A model generated the notes under the pieces. The model worked only from the letters and a program-made list of their open reading frames with translations, had not been told where the DNA came from and ran no database searches. From Pseudomonas putida (GTDB lineage Bacteria; Pseudomonadota; Gammaproteobacteria; Pseudomonadales; Pseudomonadaceae): 64,000 nucleotides of DNA. The number at the start of each line of letters is the position of its first letter. Position 1 is the first letter of the stretch. Made by a program: the position numbers and the translations under genes. Positions 16,884-25,865 of this stretch are shown piece after piece. Location of the stretch: NCBI RefSeq assembly GCF_016406145.1, contig NZ_CP066306.1:5456001-5520000 (forward strand), read 5' to 3'.

Positions 16884-19229
16884 GTGACCTCGTACCAGCC
16901 TCTTCCAGACAACGCCCCAGCCTCCCCACCACGCTACAAGCCCTACCACGGCCCCGCTGGTGGCTGGGGCGCCTTGCGCAGCGTGGCCAAGGCCTGGGTC
17001 GGCAGCGACAATGCGTTGAAGAATCTTCGCGCCCTGCTCAAGACCAACCAGAATGGCGGCTTCGACTGCCCCGGTTGCGCCTGGGGCGACTCGCCCGAAA
17101 GCGGCATGGTCAAGTTTTGCGAGAACGGCGCCAAGGCGGTCAACTGGGAAGCCACCAAGCGCCGAGTCGATGCGGCCTTCTTCGCCCGCTACAGCGTCAG
17201 CGCGCTGCTTGAGCAGAGCGACTACTGGCTGGAATACCAAGGCCGCCTGACCGAACCGATGGTCTACGACCCGGCCAGCGACCGCTATCAGCCGATCGCC
17301 TGGGATGCAGCCTTTGCCCTGATCGCCCGAGAGCTGAACAACCTGGCAAGCCCCGATCAGGCCGAGTTCTATACCTCCGGGCGGGCCAGCAACGAAGCGG
17401 CGTTCCTGTACCAGCTGTTCGTGCGTGCATACGGCACCAACAACTTCCCCGACTGTTCGAACATGTGCCACGAGGCTAGCGGCGTAGCCTTGGGGCAAAG
17501 CATCGGTGTGGGCAAGGGCACTGTCACCTTCGATGATTTCGAGCACGCCGATGCGATCTTCGTCTGGGGCCAGAACCCCGGCACCAACCACCCCCGCATG
17601 CTCGACCCGCTACGCGATGCCGTAAAGCGTGGCGCCCAGGTGGTGTGCATCAACCCGCTAAAGGAGCGCGGCCTGGAGCGCTTCCAGCACCCGCAGAACC
17701 CGCTGGAAATGCTGACCAACAGCGACCGGCCGACCAACACGGCGTTCTTCCGCCCGGCCTTGGGCGGCGACATGGCGCTGTTGCGCGGCATGGCCAAATT
17801 CCTGCTGCAGTGGGAGCGTGAGGCGCAGGCCAAAGGCGAGCCGGCGGTATTCGATCACGTATTCATCGCCGAGCATGGTCACGGTGTCGATGAGTACCTG
17901 GCTGCAGTGGACGCCACCTCGTGGGCGCACATTCAGGAGCAGTCGGGCCTTGAGCTTGCTGACATCGAGCTGGCTGCACGCATGTACTGCCGTGGCAAAC
18001 GGGTGATCATGTGCTGGGCGATGGGCATCACCCAGCACCGCCACTCGGTGCCGACCATTCAGGAAATCGTCAACCTGCAGATGCTGCGCGGCAACATCGG
18101 AGTGCCTGGCGCAGGGCTGTGCCCGGTACGCGGCCACAGCAACGTGCAGGGCGACCGCACCATGGGTATCAATGAACGCCCGCCGGTGGCGCTGCTCGAT
18201 GCCATCGAAAAACGCTTCAATTTCCCGGTACCGCGGCACAATGGCCACAACACCGTCGAAGCGATCCACGCCATGCTCGACGGCCGCGCCAAGGTGTTCA
18301 TCGGGCTGGGTGGCAACTTCGCCCAGGCCACCCCGGATACCGAGCGTACCGCCCAGGCCCTGCGCAACTGCGCGCTGACCGTGCACATCAGCACCAAGCT
18401 CAACCGCAGCCACCTGATCCACGGCAAACAGGCGCTGATTCTGCCGTGCCTGGGCCGCACCGATATCGACCTGCAGGCCGACGGGCCGCAGGCGGTCACC
18501 GTTGAAGACTCTTTCAGCATGGTCCATGCCTCCAACGGCCAGCTCAAGCCGCTATCGACCCAGATGCGCTCAGAGCCGGCAGTGGTTGCCGGCATCGCCG
18601 CTGCCACACTTGGCAAAAACCCGGTCGACTGGCACTGGCTTGTGGCCGACTACAACCGTATCCGGGACTTGATCGGCGACACGATTGCAGGCTTTGCCGA
18701 CTTCAACCAGCGCCTGAGCCACCCAGGGGGCTTCTACCTGGGCAACAGTGCAGCCAGCCGCCAGTGGAAGACCACCAACGGCCGCGCCAATTTCAAGGCC
18801 AACCTGCTGCCGGACACCCTGCTCGACGAGCGGGTTCGCGCCAGCGGCCAGGTACCGGACCTGATCATGCAGTCCATGCGCTCGCACGATCAGTACAACA
18901 CCACCATCTATGGCCTGGACGACCGCTACCGTGGCGTGCGCGGCCAGCGTGACGTGCTGTTCGTCAACGAGGCCGACATCATTCGCCTGGGCTTCCAGCC
19001 GGGGCAGAAGGTCGACATCGTCTCGTTGTGGGGCGATTCGCATGTGCGCCGTGTGCAGGGCTTCACCCTGCTGGCTTTCGATATCCCGGCTGGGCAGGCG
19101 GCGGCGTACTACCCGGAAGTGAATCCGCTGATCCCGTTGGAAAGCATCGGTGAGGGCAGCCATACACCGACCTCCAAGTTCGTCGCCATCAAGTTGGAGC
19201 GGGCGCGCGACGACGGGCGAATCGTGTAA
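16884..19229 (+). CDS. FdhF/YdeP-family molybdopterin oxidoreductase
   Basis: A 781-residue soluble member of the molybdopterin oxidoreductase family, related to E. coli YdeP and to formate dehydrogenase H. The N-terminal motif GGFDCPGCAW (C62, C65) is typical of the group and may bind an iron-sulfur cluster. Later segments include FYTSGRASNEAAFLYQLF, FVWGQNPGTNHPRML and a C-terminal dinucleotide-binding domain (QYNTTIYGLDDRYRG). YdeP has been tied to acid resistance; the physiological substrate of the family is not settled. Translation starts with GTG, closely behind fdhD. No membrane segments, no hydrogenase partner and no separate small subunit are nearby. Confidence 0.88.
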   Translation: MTSYQPLPDNAPASPPRYKPYHGPAGGWGALRSVAKAWVGSDNALKNLRALLKTNQNGGFDCPGCAWGDSPESGMVKFCENGAKAVNWEATKRRVDAAFFARYSVSALLEQSDYWLEYQGRLTEPMVYDPASDRYQPIAWDAAFALIARELNNLASPDQAEFYTSGRASNEAAFLYQLFVRAYGTNNFPDCSNMCHEASGVALGQSIGVGKGTVTFDDFEHADAIFVWGQNPGTNHPRMLDPLRDAVKRGAQVVCINPLKERGLERFQHPQNPLEMLTNSDRPTNTAFFRPALGGDMALLRGMAKFLLQWEREAQAKGEPAVFDHVFIAEHGHGVDEYLAAVDATSWAHIQEQSGLELADIELAARMYCRGKRVIMCWAMGITQHRHSVPTIQEIVNLQMLRGNIGVPGAGLCPVRGHSNVQGDRTMGINERPPVALLDAIEKRFNFPVPRHNGHNTVEAIHAMLDGRAKVFIGLGGNFAQATPDTERTAQALRNCALTVHISTKLNRSHLIHGKQALILPCLGRTDIDLQADGPQAVTVEDSFSMVHASNGQLKPLSTQMRSEPAVVAGIAAATLGKNPVDWHWLVADYNRIRDLIGDTIAGFADFNQRLSHPGGFYLGNSAASRQWKTTNGRANFKANLLPDTLLDERVRASGQVPDLIMQSMRSHDQYNTTIYGLDDRYRGVRGQRDVLFVNEADIIRLGFQPGQKVDIVSLWGDSHVRRVQGFTLLAFDIPAGQAAAYYPEVNPLIPLESIGEGSHTPTSKFVAIKLERARDDGRIV

Positions 19230-19250
19230 TCGAACCGTACGGGTAAAAAC

Positions 19251-19285
19251 AAAAAAGCCCTGTTCCACAGGGGTTCAGGGCTTTG
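19251..19285 (+). terminator. terminator after the fdhD operon
   Basis: AAAGCCCTG and CAGGGCTTT pair around a 13-base loop, with A-rich sequence before it. Located 22 bases after the stop codon of the molybdoenzyme gene. Confidence 0.65.
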
Positions 19286-19442
19286 TCACAATTACCTCAG
19301 ACACACGAAAATCGATAAAGTTTCATCGTGAAAACAGTAACTTAGAGAATTGTGTACAACTCGTGCTACTCGTCGGATTTTCGTTGCCAGCCGCCTCAAG
19401 GAACTGCAAATTCGCCCTCGTCATCCTTATGAGGCTCTCTTG

Positions 19443-19922
19443 ATGAAGAAGTACTCCTCGATTCTGTTGTTGTCTTTCAGCTTGCTCAGCGGCGTTGCCA
19501 TGGCCGGTGGCAATACCGAGGCCGGCATTGGCGGCGCATTGGGTGGGGTACTCGGCTCCGTAGTGGGCAACTCCATCGGTGGTAGCACTGGCGGCGCCAT
19601 TGGTGCCGGCCTGGGCGGTGCGGCCGGTGGTGCCCTGGGTGCCGACAAGCGCCAGCGTGGTGAGGCCGCTATCGGCGGCGCACTGGGCGCTGCAGGCGGT
19701 AACGTGGTCGGTCGCTCGGTGGGCGGTACCACCGGCAGCTACATTGGTGCAGCCGCAGGCGGCGGCGCCGGTGGCGCGCTCGGTAACTACCTGGGCAACA
19801 AGGCCGATGATGACGACCGTCACGACGACCGCCGCTACCGTCGCGGCTACGACGACCGCCGTCATTACGACCGTGGCCGCCACTACGGCCACCGCAAGCA
19901 CAAGCGCCACTGGCGCGACTGA
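19443..19922 (+). CDS. glycine-zipper protein with charged D/R/H-rich tail
   Basis: A 159-residue exported protein. Residues 1-21 are a signal peptide ending GVAMA. The body, about 22-120, is a chain of glycine-zipper repeats (GGALGGVLGSVVG, GGAIGAGLGGAAGGALG, GGTTGSYIGAAAGGGAGG) that pack as membrane-associated helices. The last 40 residues are almost only D, R, H, Y and K and may bind metal or envelope polyanions. No lipobox cysteine is present. Glycine-zipper proteins are usually envelope or outer-membrane proteins; this one has no known function. Start at 19443 gives a proper signal peptide. Confidence 0.75.
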   Translation: MKKYSSILLLSFSLLSGVAMAGGNTEAGIGGALGGVLGSVVGNSIGGSTGGAIGAGLGGAAGGALGADKRQRGEAAIGGALGAAGGNVVGRSVGGTTGSYIGAAAGGGAGGALGNYLGNKADDDDRHDDRRYRRGYDDRRHYDRGRHYGHRKHKRHWRD

Positions 19923-19948
19923 TACCTGAGACCATCCTCAGGCAGCAA

Positions 19949-19978
19949 AAGCCCCGCCCTCACCAGCGGGGCTTTTTC
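19949..19978. terminator. bidirectional terminator
   Basis: AAAAGCCCCGC and GCGGGGCTTTTT pair around an eight-base loop between the convergent glycine-zipper and thioesterase genes and can serve both. Confidence 0.85.
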
Positions 19979-20417
19979 ATGCCTGCGGACCGAGCTGCAG
20001 GCCCGACAAAATGACTTGCAGCGCCTCCGGCAGCGGTACCGGCCGGCCGCTGGCTCGCTCGATGAACACCTGCACCACGGTCCCTGCTGCACAAGCATCG
20101 GCCTCCCCCGGGCGATACAGCGCCAGCCGGTACTCCACCGTGCTGCCTGCAAGGCGAGTTACGCCCAGACCCACCTCTAGAACGTCCGGAAAGCCCGGCA
20201 GCGCGAAAAAGTCTGCTGCCGAACTGACCACGAACGCCGCCAGCTCACCTTCACGCAGGTCGAATTCAGCTTGCTCGACCAGAAAGGCCTGAATGGCGGT
20301 TTCGAAGAAACCATGCACCGTGGCACCGGCAATGTGGCCGTTATGGTCGTTGTCCTGGGGGCGGGTGAGGATGGGGTGGAAGTGGGAGAACGCGCTGCGC
20401 TGAGGGGATTCGGTCAT
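19977..20417 (-). CDS. acyl-CoA thioesterase, 4HBT hotdog family
   Basis: A 146-residue YbgC/FcbC-like hotdog protein. The segment RPQDNDHNGHIAGA holds the family-typical aspartate and the following helix region. Such enzymes hydrolyse short or aromatic acyl-CoA esters; the substrate is not known. The gene stands alone, ends in a shared terminator, and reads away from the toxin-antitoxin-like pair. Confidence 0.85.
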   Translation of the reverse strand: MTESPQRSAFSHFHPILTRPQDNDHNGHIAGATVHGFFETAIQAFLVEQAEFDLREGELAAFVVSSAADFFALPGFPDVLEVGLGVTRLAGSTVEYRLALYRPGEADACAAGTVVQVFIERASGRPVPLPEALQVILSGLQLGPQA

Positions 20418-20472
20418 GAGATATCCACAATTGGTTACACCGTGAGGAAGCTTCCCACACCAAGACAGGAAG

Positions 20473-20501
20473 GACTATAGTCGCAATCAACTATAGATTG
20501 C
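20473..20501. promoter_or_regulatory. promoter/operator candidate of the toxin-antitoxin-like pair
   Basis: A perfect ten-base palindrome GACTATAGTC (20473-20482), containing the -10-like TATAGT, is directly followed by the inverted repeat GCAATC-N7-GATTGC (20483-20501). Both lie within 70 bases upstream of the likely antitoxin start, as expected for autoregulation by an antitoxin or toxin-antitoxin complex. Confidence 0.5.
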
Positions 20502-20539
20502 ATACCATGGTGTATCTGATGAAACTGAGAAAGACACCG

Positions 20540-20983
20540 ATGCCAACTCATCAATTAGATCATGCCAACTTGAGCCGACTGGTGGAATCAGGCCGAATCA
20601 ACGCTACGCACATCGTCGGCCAGCCAGGTGGCTGGGCCATCCAGGTCGATATCAATCAGCAAGAGCACCTGCTGATTGCCCAACGTAGCGGCAATGTAAG
20701 GCTTTTCAAAAAGTTTGAAACCTTGGTCATCTACCTGCGTGAGATGGGCATCGACCATTTCGAGGTGGACACCTCAGCCTTTGACCCTGGCCTGATGAGC
20801 ACTTACCAACGTCCTGATCGCGCTCAAGCGTTGAAGCGGGCTCATGAAGCAGCCGCTTACGAGGCGTGGTTCGCAGAACAAGTCGAAGCAAGCCTGAATG
20901 ATTCGTCGCCCGCGATGGAGGATGAAGAAGCAGAGCTGCTGTTCGCGGCTCGCCGCAGCGAACTCAAAGCCAGAGTCCGCTGA
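20540..20983 (+). CDS. putative antitoxin of a ParE/RelE-type pair
   Basis: A protein of 147 residues if it starts at MPTHQLDHANLSRLVE; in-frame ATG codons at 20507 and 20519 are alternatives and would extend it into the operator candidate. It contains GGWAIQVDINQQEHLLIAQRSG, here noted by its core GGWAIQVDI, then LFKKFETLVIYLREMGI and an acidic C-terminal part. I recall similar proteins labelled as partition-associated (ParC-like), but cannot name the family surely. The antitoxin role rests on the downstream toxin gene, which begins within its stop codon (TGATG). Base composition looks lower in GC than the neighbours, suggesting acquisition. Confidence 0.65.
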   Translation: MPTHQLDHANLSRLVESGRINATHIVGQPGGWAIQVDINQQEHLLIAQRSGNVRLFKKFETLVIYLREMGIDHFEVDTSAFDPGLMSTYQRPDRAQALKRAHEAAAYEAWFAEQVEASLNDSSPAMEDEEAELLFAARRSELKARVR

Positions 20984-21255
20984 TGCGCCTGGCTTGGCGT
21001 GAGATGGCCCGCAATGATCGCTTTCGCATTATGGACCATATAGCCCAGGACAATCCCGCTGCCGCCATTTCACTAGACGAAAAATTTGCCGAAAAAGCCA
21101 GGCTCGCTGCGCAGACTCCTTCCATGTACAAACCCGGGCGCTATCCGGGGACCCGGGAAATCATCATCCACCCCAACTACGTGATGGTCTATCGGATTAC
21201 AAGGGAAGCCGTGGAAATCATCCGCATCCTGCATGCAAGGCAGCAATGGCCCTGA
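20983..21255 (+). CDS. ParE/RelE-superfamily toxin
   Basis: A 90-residue protein with the ParE/RelE layout: an N-terminal helical hairpin (DHIAQDNPAAAISLDEKF), then the strand-rich end PGTREIIIHPNYVMVYRI and the closing VEIIRILHARQQWP, which is characteristic of the superfamily. ParE members inhibit gyrase while RelE members cut mRNA on the ribosome; sequence alone does not decide. Overlap by one base with the upstream gene makes translation coupled. A bidirectional terminator follows immediately, so this is a two-gene unit inserted between a thioesterase gene and pckA. Confidence 0.85.
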   Translation: MRLAWREMARNDRFRIMDHIAQDNPAAAISLDEKFAEKARLAAQTPSMYKPGRYPGTREIIIHPNYVMVYRITREAVEIIRILHARQQWP

Positions 21256-21260
21256 AACAC

Positions 21261-21289
21261 AAAAGCCGCCCCTTGGGGGCGGCTTTCTC
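21261..21289. terminator. bidirectional terminator between toxin gene and pckA
   Basis: AAAGCCGCCCC and GGGGCGGCTTT form an eleven-base-pair stem with almost no loop, between the convergent toxin gene and pckA. Confidence 0.8.
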
Positions 21290-21307
21290 GTTGCAACCGG
21301 CGACAGC

Positions 21308-22849
21308 TTACAGCTGTGGGCCGGCAGCCTTGATGGCGTCGGACACTTCGAACTTCTTGAAGTTTTCAGTGAACAGCTTGGCCAGGCCTTTTGCAGCTTC
21401 GTCGTAGGCAGCTTTGTCAGCCCAGGTGTTGCGCGGGTTGAGCAGCTCGGTTTCGACGCCCGGAACGGCCTTCGGCACGTCCAGGTTGATGATGTCCAGG
21501 TGCTCGGTCTCGGTACCTACCAGGGCGCCGCTCTGGATGGCAGCAATCACGCCACGGGTGGTCGGGATGCTGAAACGCTTGCCGACGCCATAGCCACCAC
21601 CGGTCCAGCCAGTGTTGACCAGGTAGACCTTGGAGCCGAAGGCGTTGATACGCTTGATCAGCAGCTCGGCGTATTCGCCAGCCGGGCGCGGGAAGAACGG
21701 TGCGCCGAAGCAGGTGGAGAAGGTCGACTTGATGCCGCCGCCCGAACCCATTTCGGTGGAACCGACCAGCGCGGTGTAGCCCGACAGGAAGTGGTAGGCC
21801 GCCTGCTCGTTGTTCAGGATCGAAACTGGCGGCAGAACACCGGTCAGGTCGCAGGTCAGGAAGATGACTGCGTTAGGCTCGCCACCCAGGTTGGCTTCGG
21901 CGCGCTTGGCGACGTGCTCCAGCGGGTAGGCGGCGCGGCTGTTCTGGGTCAGGCTAACATCGGCGTAGTCGGCGTGCTTGTTGCCGTCCAGGACGACGTT
22001 TTCCAGCACGGCGCCATGCTTGATGGCTTTCCAGATGACCGGCTCGTTCTTCTCGGACAGGTCGATGCACTTGGCGTAGCAGCCGCCTTCCATGTTGAAG
22101 ACAACGCCTTCGCCCCAACCGTGCTCGTCGTCACCGATCAGGTAACGGCTCTCGTCAGCCGACAGGGTGGTCTTGCCGGTGCCGGACAGGCCGAAGAACA
22201 GGGTGACGTCGCCTTCTTCACCGATGTTGGCAGCGCAGTGCATTGGCAGCACGTCGGCAGCCGGCAGCAGGAAGTTCTGCACCGAGAACATGGCTTTCTT
22301 CATTTCGCCGGCATAACGCATGCCCGCGATCAGCACTTTCTTGGCGGCGAAGTTGATGATGACGCAACCGTCGGAGTTGGTGCCGTCACGCTCAGGCACG
22401 CACTCGAAGTTGGCAACGTTGAGGACCTGCCACTGGTCGCGGCCTGCCGGGTTGAACTGCTCAGGGTTGATGAACAGGCAACGGCCGAACAGGTTCTGCC
22501 AGGCGGTCTGGGTGGTCATCTTCACCGGCAGGTAGTGCTCGGCGGCAGCCCCTACGTGAACGTAGGAAACGAAGTGATCCTGGGCGTTGTTGAACGCCTC
22601 GACGCGGTCCCACAGGGCATCGAACTTGTCGGCCGGGAACTTGCGGTTGATCGGGCCCCAGGCGATGGCGTCCTGGGTGGAAGGTTCTTCGACGATGAAA
22701 CGGTCAGCCGGCGAACGGCCAGTACGGTGCCCGGTCTCGACGACCAGTGCGCCGGTATCGGCTAGCACGCCTTCACCGCGTTGCAGCGCTTCTTTTACCA
22801 GCTCATCGACGCTCAGGTCGGTGTACACGGTGTTGTTGGCTTGCGTCAT
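21308..22849 (-). CDS. pckA: phosphoenolpyruvate carboxykinase (ATP)
   Basis: Converts oxaloacetate and ATP to phosphoenolpyruvate, CO2 and ADP, the entry to gluconeogenesis, which matters for a bacterium feeding on organic acids. The 513-residue length is normal. The ATP-binding loop [13 protein letters not shown] and the kinase-2 region [20 protein letters not shown] (key DDEHGW) are intact, as is the N-terminal TGRSPADRF substrate loop. Start at [11 protein letters not shown] (22849) is the family start; a frame 36 bases longer exists but is unlikely. Monocistronic. Confidence 0.97.
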   Translation of the reverse strand: MTQANNTVYTDLSVDELVKEALQRGEGVLADTGALVVETGHRTGRSPADRFIVEEPSTQDAIAWGPINRKFPADKFDALWDRVEAFNNAQDHFVSYVHVGAAAEHYLPVKMTTQTAWQNLFGRCLFINPEQFNPAGRDQWQVLNVANFECVPERDGTNSDGCVIINFAAKKVLIAGMRYAGEMKKAMFSVQNFLLPAADVLPMHCAANIGEEGDVTLFFGLSGTGKTTLSADESRYLIGDDEHGWGEGVVFNMEGGCYAKCIDLSEKNEPVIWKAIKHGAVLENVVLDGNKHADYADVSLTQNSRAAYPLEHVAKRAEANLGGEPNAVIFLTCDLTGVLPPVSILNNEQAAYHFLSGYTALVGSTEMGSGGGIKSTFSTCFGAPFFPRPAGEYAELLIKRINAFGSKVYLVNTGWTGGGYGVGKRFSIPTTRGVIAAIQSGALVGTETEHLDIINLDVPKAVPGVETELLNPRNTWADKAAYDEAAKGLAKLFTENFKKFEVSDAIKAAGPQL

Positions 22850-23028
22850 GAGATACCCCATCCGGCCCGAGGCCGAGTGCTCCAAACGTTTTGTAGTTGT
22901 CTGTAAAAAACTACTACAGCGAAAAAAGTGGCCGGATTATGCCAGAAACGCCCAAAAAAAGTAGGCCCCTCCTGTCGTAACTGCCCTTTTGCGCAATTCG
23001 ACAGGAGATTTCCCTGAAATTAAACGTT

Positions 23029-23930
23029 TCAGTGGCGAGTTTCTGACGCCGTGTCAGTGCCACCACCGGCAAACAGTTGTGCCACATCGCTGGCATCGAA
23101 GAAATAACGCTCGTTGCAGAACTGGCAATCGATCTCGACCTTGCCCCCGCACTCCTCAACCAGCTGCTTGGCATCCTGCTCGCCAAGACTGACCAGCGCA
23201 TTGCCGGAACGTTCGCGCGAGCAGCTGCATTTGAAGCGCAGCGGCTGGATATCGAACAGGCGTACCGCGTCTTCATGATAGAGGCGGTGCAGCAAGGTTT
23301 CGTTGGCCTCGGCCCACTCCTGCGGCTTGAGGGTGTTGGCCAGGGCAATCACATGCTGCCAGCTGTCCTCGCGCTCTTCTTCGTCACGCTGGCGATCCAC
23401 CGGCAACTGCTGCAGCAACAGGCCGCGAGCCTTGCCGCCTTCGGCGTTGAGCCAGAAGCGCGTGTTGAGCTGCTGAGACTGCACGAAGTAGTTGGTGAAG
23501 CACTCGGACAGGTTTTTGCCGTCGAGCTCGACGGTACCCTGGTAGCGCTGGCCTTTGACCGGGTCGATGGTCAGGGTCAGATGGCCGTCGGGCATCAGCT
23601 GAGCCAGGGTCGCGTCGGCTGCTATCTGGTCCGCTTCGTAACGCGCCATGCCGCGGATGTCGCGCTCGCCCGAGCACTCCACCATCAGCAGGGGGATGGG
23701 GCCAGCAGAACGCGCCTGCAGGATCAGCAGGCCGTCGAACTTCAGCGCGCCCACCAACAGCGAGGTAGCGGCCATCAGCTCACCGAGCAATGTGGCAACG
23801 GGCTGTGGGTATGCATGACGAGCCAACACCGCGGCGTAGCTGTCATAACGAGTGCCACCCACTCGCCGCGAATATCGCGGTCGTCGAAGATGAAACGTTG
23901 GGTGAAATCGGTATCCGGCAAATCGCTCAT
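23029..23930 (-). pseudogene. hslO: Hsp33 redox chaperone, frameshifted near the 5' end
   Basis: The Hsp33 N-terminus ([17 protein letters not shown]) starts at 23930 and reads through RGEWVAL, after which the conserved continuation [10 protein letters not shown] lies in another frame. The junction CTCGTTATGACAGC seems to have two extra bases (or one missing); total length is 902, which is 3n+2. Unrepaired, the frame ends at a TGA at 23775-23777 after 51 residues. The remainder is intact, including the redox zinc cysteines CSCS and CQFC. A GTG at 23862 could start a product without the first part. Hsp33 is a chaperone activated by oxidative stress and usually not lost, so a base error is a serious alternative. 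Confidence 0.85.
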
Positions 23931-24049
23931 AGGTTTTGGCTATCTAGAAATGATGACAAAATGGTTACACGGGATGTCGAACACTCGCGAGTTCCCGTGA
24001 CAGAGCGCTCACAAGGCGCTCCGATTCCTGATTGCAATAGAGGTATTTT

Positions 24050-24844
24050 ATGGACAATCGACCACTGTTAAAAGCAAGGTGGTCTTGGGGCCCCTTGGCA
24101 GCCTGCACTTTGCTGCCCATCGCTCTACTGTGTTTCTGGTTATGGCCCTTTGGCCAGATCCTGTGCCTGACTTTCGACGAATGGCTGTTCCAAAGCCTCA
24201 ATGCACCCCTGGCCGACAACACCACCTGGCGCTATATCTGGACCATCGGCAGCCTGCGCCCCTTCGACATCGTCGTTGGCCTGGTCCTTCTGGCCGTGCT
24301 GATTCGGGGCGACTGGGTGTTCAAAGCCAGCCAGGTGCGTGAAGCCTTCTTCGGCTTTTTGGTTACGCTGATCCTCTTAGTGGTGATTCGCGCGCTGTTT
24401 TCCAAGTGGGTAGATGCAATGGGCTGGCAGCATGACAGCCCATCAATGGTATTCACCAACGTTGTGCACCTGAGCGACTACTACCCGAACCTTGAGAAGG
24501 CATGGGAGCTGAAAGACCGTTCCAGCAACAGTTTCCCGGGCGACCACGCCTCGGTATTGCTGATCTGGGCCTTGTTCATGAGCCTGTTCAGCCGGCGCCT
24601 GGTCCAGCACCTCGTGATCTGGTGCCTGGCGTTGCTGTTCATGCTGCCGCGCCTGGTCGCAGGCGCGCACTGGGGGCAGGATGACTACATCGGTGGCTTG
24701 CTGATGGCAGTCCTAGCGTTGGGCTGGAGCTGCCATACGCCGCTGGCGGCCAAAGGTAGCGCATTGCTGGTGCGGTGGACGGCGCCTTTGTTTGCCCTCG
24801 CTGCCAGGCTACCGTTGGTCGGGCGCCTGGCGGTGGTCCGCTAG
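24050..24844 (+). CDS. PAP2-family lipid phosphatase, membrane protein
   Basis: A 264-residue inner-membrane protein of about six membrane segments. The phosphatase motifs are SFPGDHAS (motif 2, active histidine) and RLVAGAHWGQDDYIGG (motif 3, histidine and aspartate). PAP2 enzymes of this type dephosphorylate undecaprenyl diphosphate, phosphatidic acid or lipid A phosphates; which one is not decided by sequence. The gene lies between hslO and hslR, reading opposite to both. Confidence 0.87.
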   Translation: MDNRPLLKARWSWGPLAACTLLPIALLCFWLWPFGQILCLTFDEWLFQSLNAPLADNTTWRYIWTIGSLRPFDIVVGLVLLAVLIRGDWVFKASQVREAFFGFLVTLILLVVIRALFSKWVDAMGWQHDSPSMVFTNVVHLSDYYPNLEKAWELKDRSSNSFPGDHASVLLIWALFMSLFSRRLVQHLVIWCLALLFMLPRLVAGAHWGQDDYIGGLLMAVLALGWSCHTPLAAKGSALLVRWTAPLFALAARLPLVGRLAVVR

Positions 24845-24850
24845 ACGGCT

Positions 24851-24869
24851 GGGGCTGCTGCGCAGCCCC
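24851..24869. terminator. hairpin between the PAP2 gene and hslR
   Basis: GGGGCTG-CTGCG-CAGCCCC forms a GC-rich stem between the convergent genes. A T run is lacking, so it is a weaker terminator candidate. Confidence 0.5.
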
Positions 24870-24871
24870 AT

Positions 24872-25273
24872 TCAATCAAAATTGCCGTGCAGCTGGTGAA
24901 TCTGCCGCCGCTGCTTCTTGTTCGGCCGGCCGTCGGTGGTCACGCCCATGGCCCCGGCCTTGCGCAGCTCGGCTGCCTGCTCGCGGCGGCGCACACTCTC
25001 CTCGGTTTCTGCATACAGGGCCTGCGCTTCAGGCGCGCCCCGGCGTACCACCGACAGCGCCTTGACTACCACGGTGCGCTCGTCGAAACCGGTACGCAGC
25101 ACGAACTCATCACCCACCCGCGGCTCTTTACCGGGTTTGCAACGCTCGCCACGGCAATGCACCTTGCCACTCTCGATGGCGGCCTTGGCCAGCGCACGGG
25201 TCTTGTAGAACCGCGCCGCCCATAACCATTTGTCCAGGCGTACCTTGTCGTCTTCTTCCGCTTTGTGTGCCAT
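24872..25273 (-). CDS. hslR: ribosome-associated heat shock protein Hsp15
   Basis: A 133-residue S4-domain protein that binds free 50S subunits carrying a nascent chain and helps recycle stalled ribosomes after heat shock. The S4 RNA-binding region is VRLDKWLWAARFYKTR onward; the C-terminus is basic (RPNKKQRRQIHQLH). The start MAHKAEEDDKVRL at 25273 has GAGG seven bases upstream; a frame nine residues longer exists. Confidence 0.92.
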   Translation of the reverse strand: MAHKAEEDDKVRLDKWLWAARFYKTRALAKAAIESGKVHCRGERCKPGKEPRVGDEFVLRTGFDERTVVVKALSVVRRGAPEAQALYAETEESVRRREQAAELRKAGAMGVTTDGRPNKKQRRQIHQLHGNFD

Positions 25274-25382
25274 CCCGTTGCCTCGAATTCTGTCTTTCAT
25301 CGAACTGTACTACCGTAACTGACGGATGCAAAAAGTCCCCGCCGTGCTTACAGTTCACCACCTCATTCGCAGGGTGTGCTTC

Positions 25383-25865
25383 GTGAAGACATTTGACCAT
25401 CTGACTGTAATCGGCCTGCGCGAGTGGGTCGCCTTGCCCGACCTCGGTGTGGCGGGCCTGCGCGCCAAGATCGATACCGGTGCCAGCACCTCCAGCCTGC
25501 ATGCCACCGAGGTGGAGCCCTTCGAGCGCGACGGCCAGCCATGGGTGCGCTTTACGGCCCACCTGGGCTCGATCGTGCAATTGCGCCACCGCCGCTGCGA
25601 AGCCCCGCTGGTCACCATGAAGACCATCAAGAGCTCCAACGGCCATGCGCAGACCCGTTACGTGATCCGCACCTCGTTGGCGTTGGGCGATGGCGTCTGG
25701 GAGGTAGAGTTCACCCTGGCCTGCCGCAAGAACATGCGCTATCGCCTGCTGCTCGGCTCCAAGGCACTCATTCACGGCCAGTTGGTGGTCAACCCCGGGC
25801 TCAAGTACGTGCAAGACAAACCGGCCTACCCGGCCACCCTATCTCCTGTCACAGGTGCTGCATGA
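25383..25865 (+). CDS. rimB: RimB-like retropepsin-type protein (ATP-dependent zinc protease family)
   Basis: A 160-residue protein of the family annotated as putative ATP-dependent zinc protease, found next to rimK in Pseudomonas. It carries [14 protein letters not shown], with the DTGA motif (D31) of retropepsin-like aspartic proteases, and [12 protein letters not shown]. In P. fluorescens RimB is reported to modulate RimK activity. I place the start at GTG 25383 ([15 protein letters not shown]); an ATG at 25326 would add 19 residues unlike the family. It overlaps rimK by four bases. No rimA is visible upstream. Confidence 0.8.
   Translation: MKTFDHLTVIGLREWVALPDLGVAGLRAKIDTGASTSSLHATEVEPFERDGQPWVRFTAHLGSIVQLRHRRCEAPLVTMKTIKSSNGHAQTRYVIRTSLALGDGVWEVEFTLACRKNMRYRLLLGSKALIHGQLVVNPGLKYVQDKPAYPATLSPVTGAA

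Noticed and set aside
23018..23032. TTAAACGTTTCA, a Cra/LacI-like word near pckA
   Set aside because: It lies at the hslO stop codon, far upstream of pckA and only partly palindromic; probably chance.
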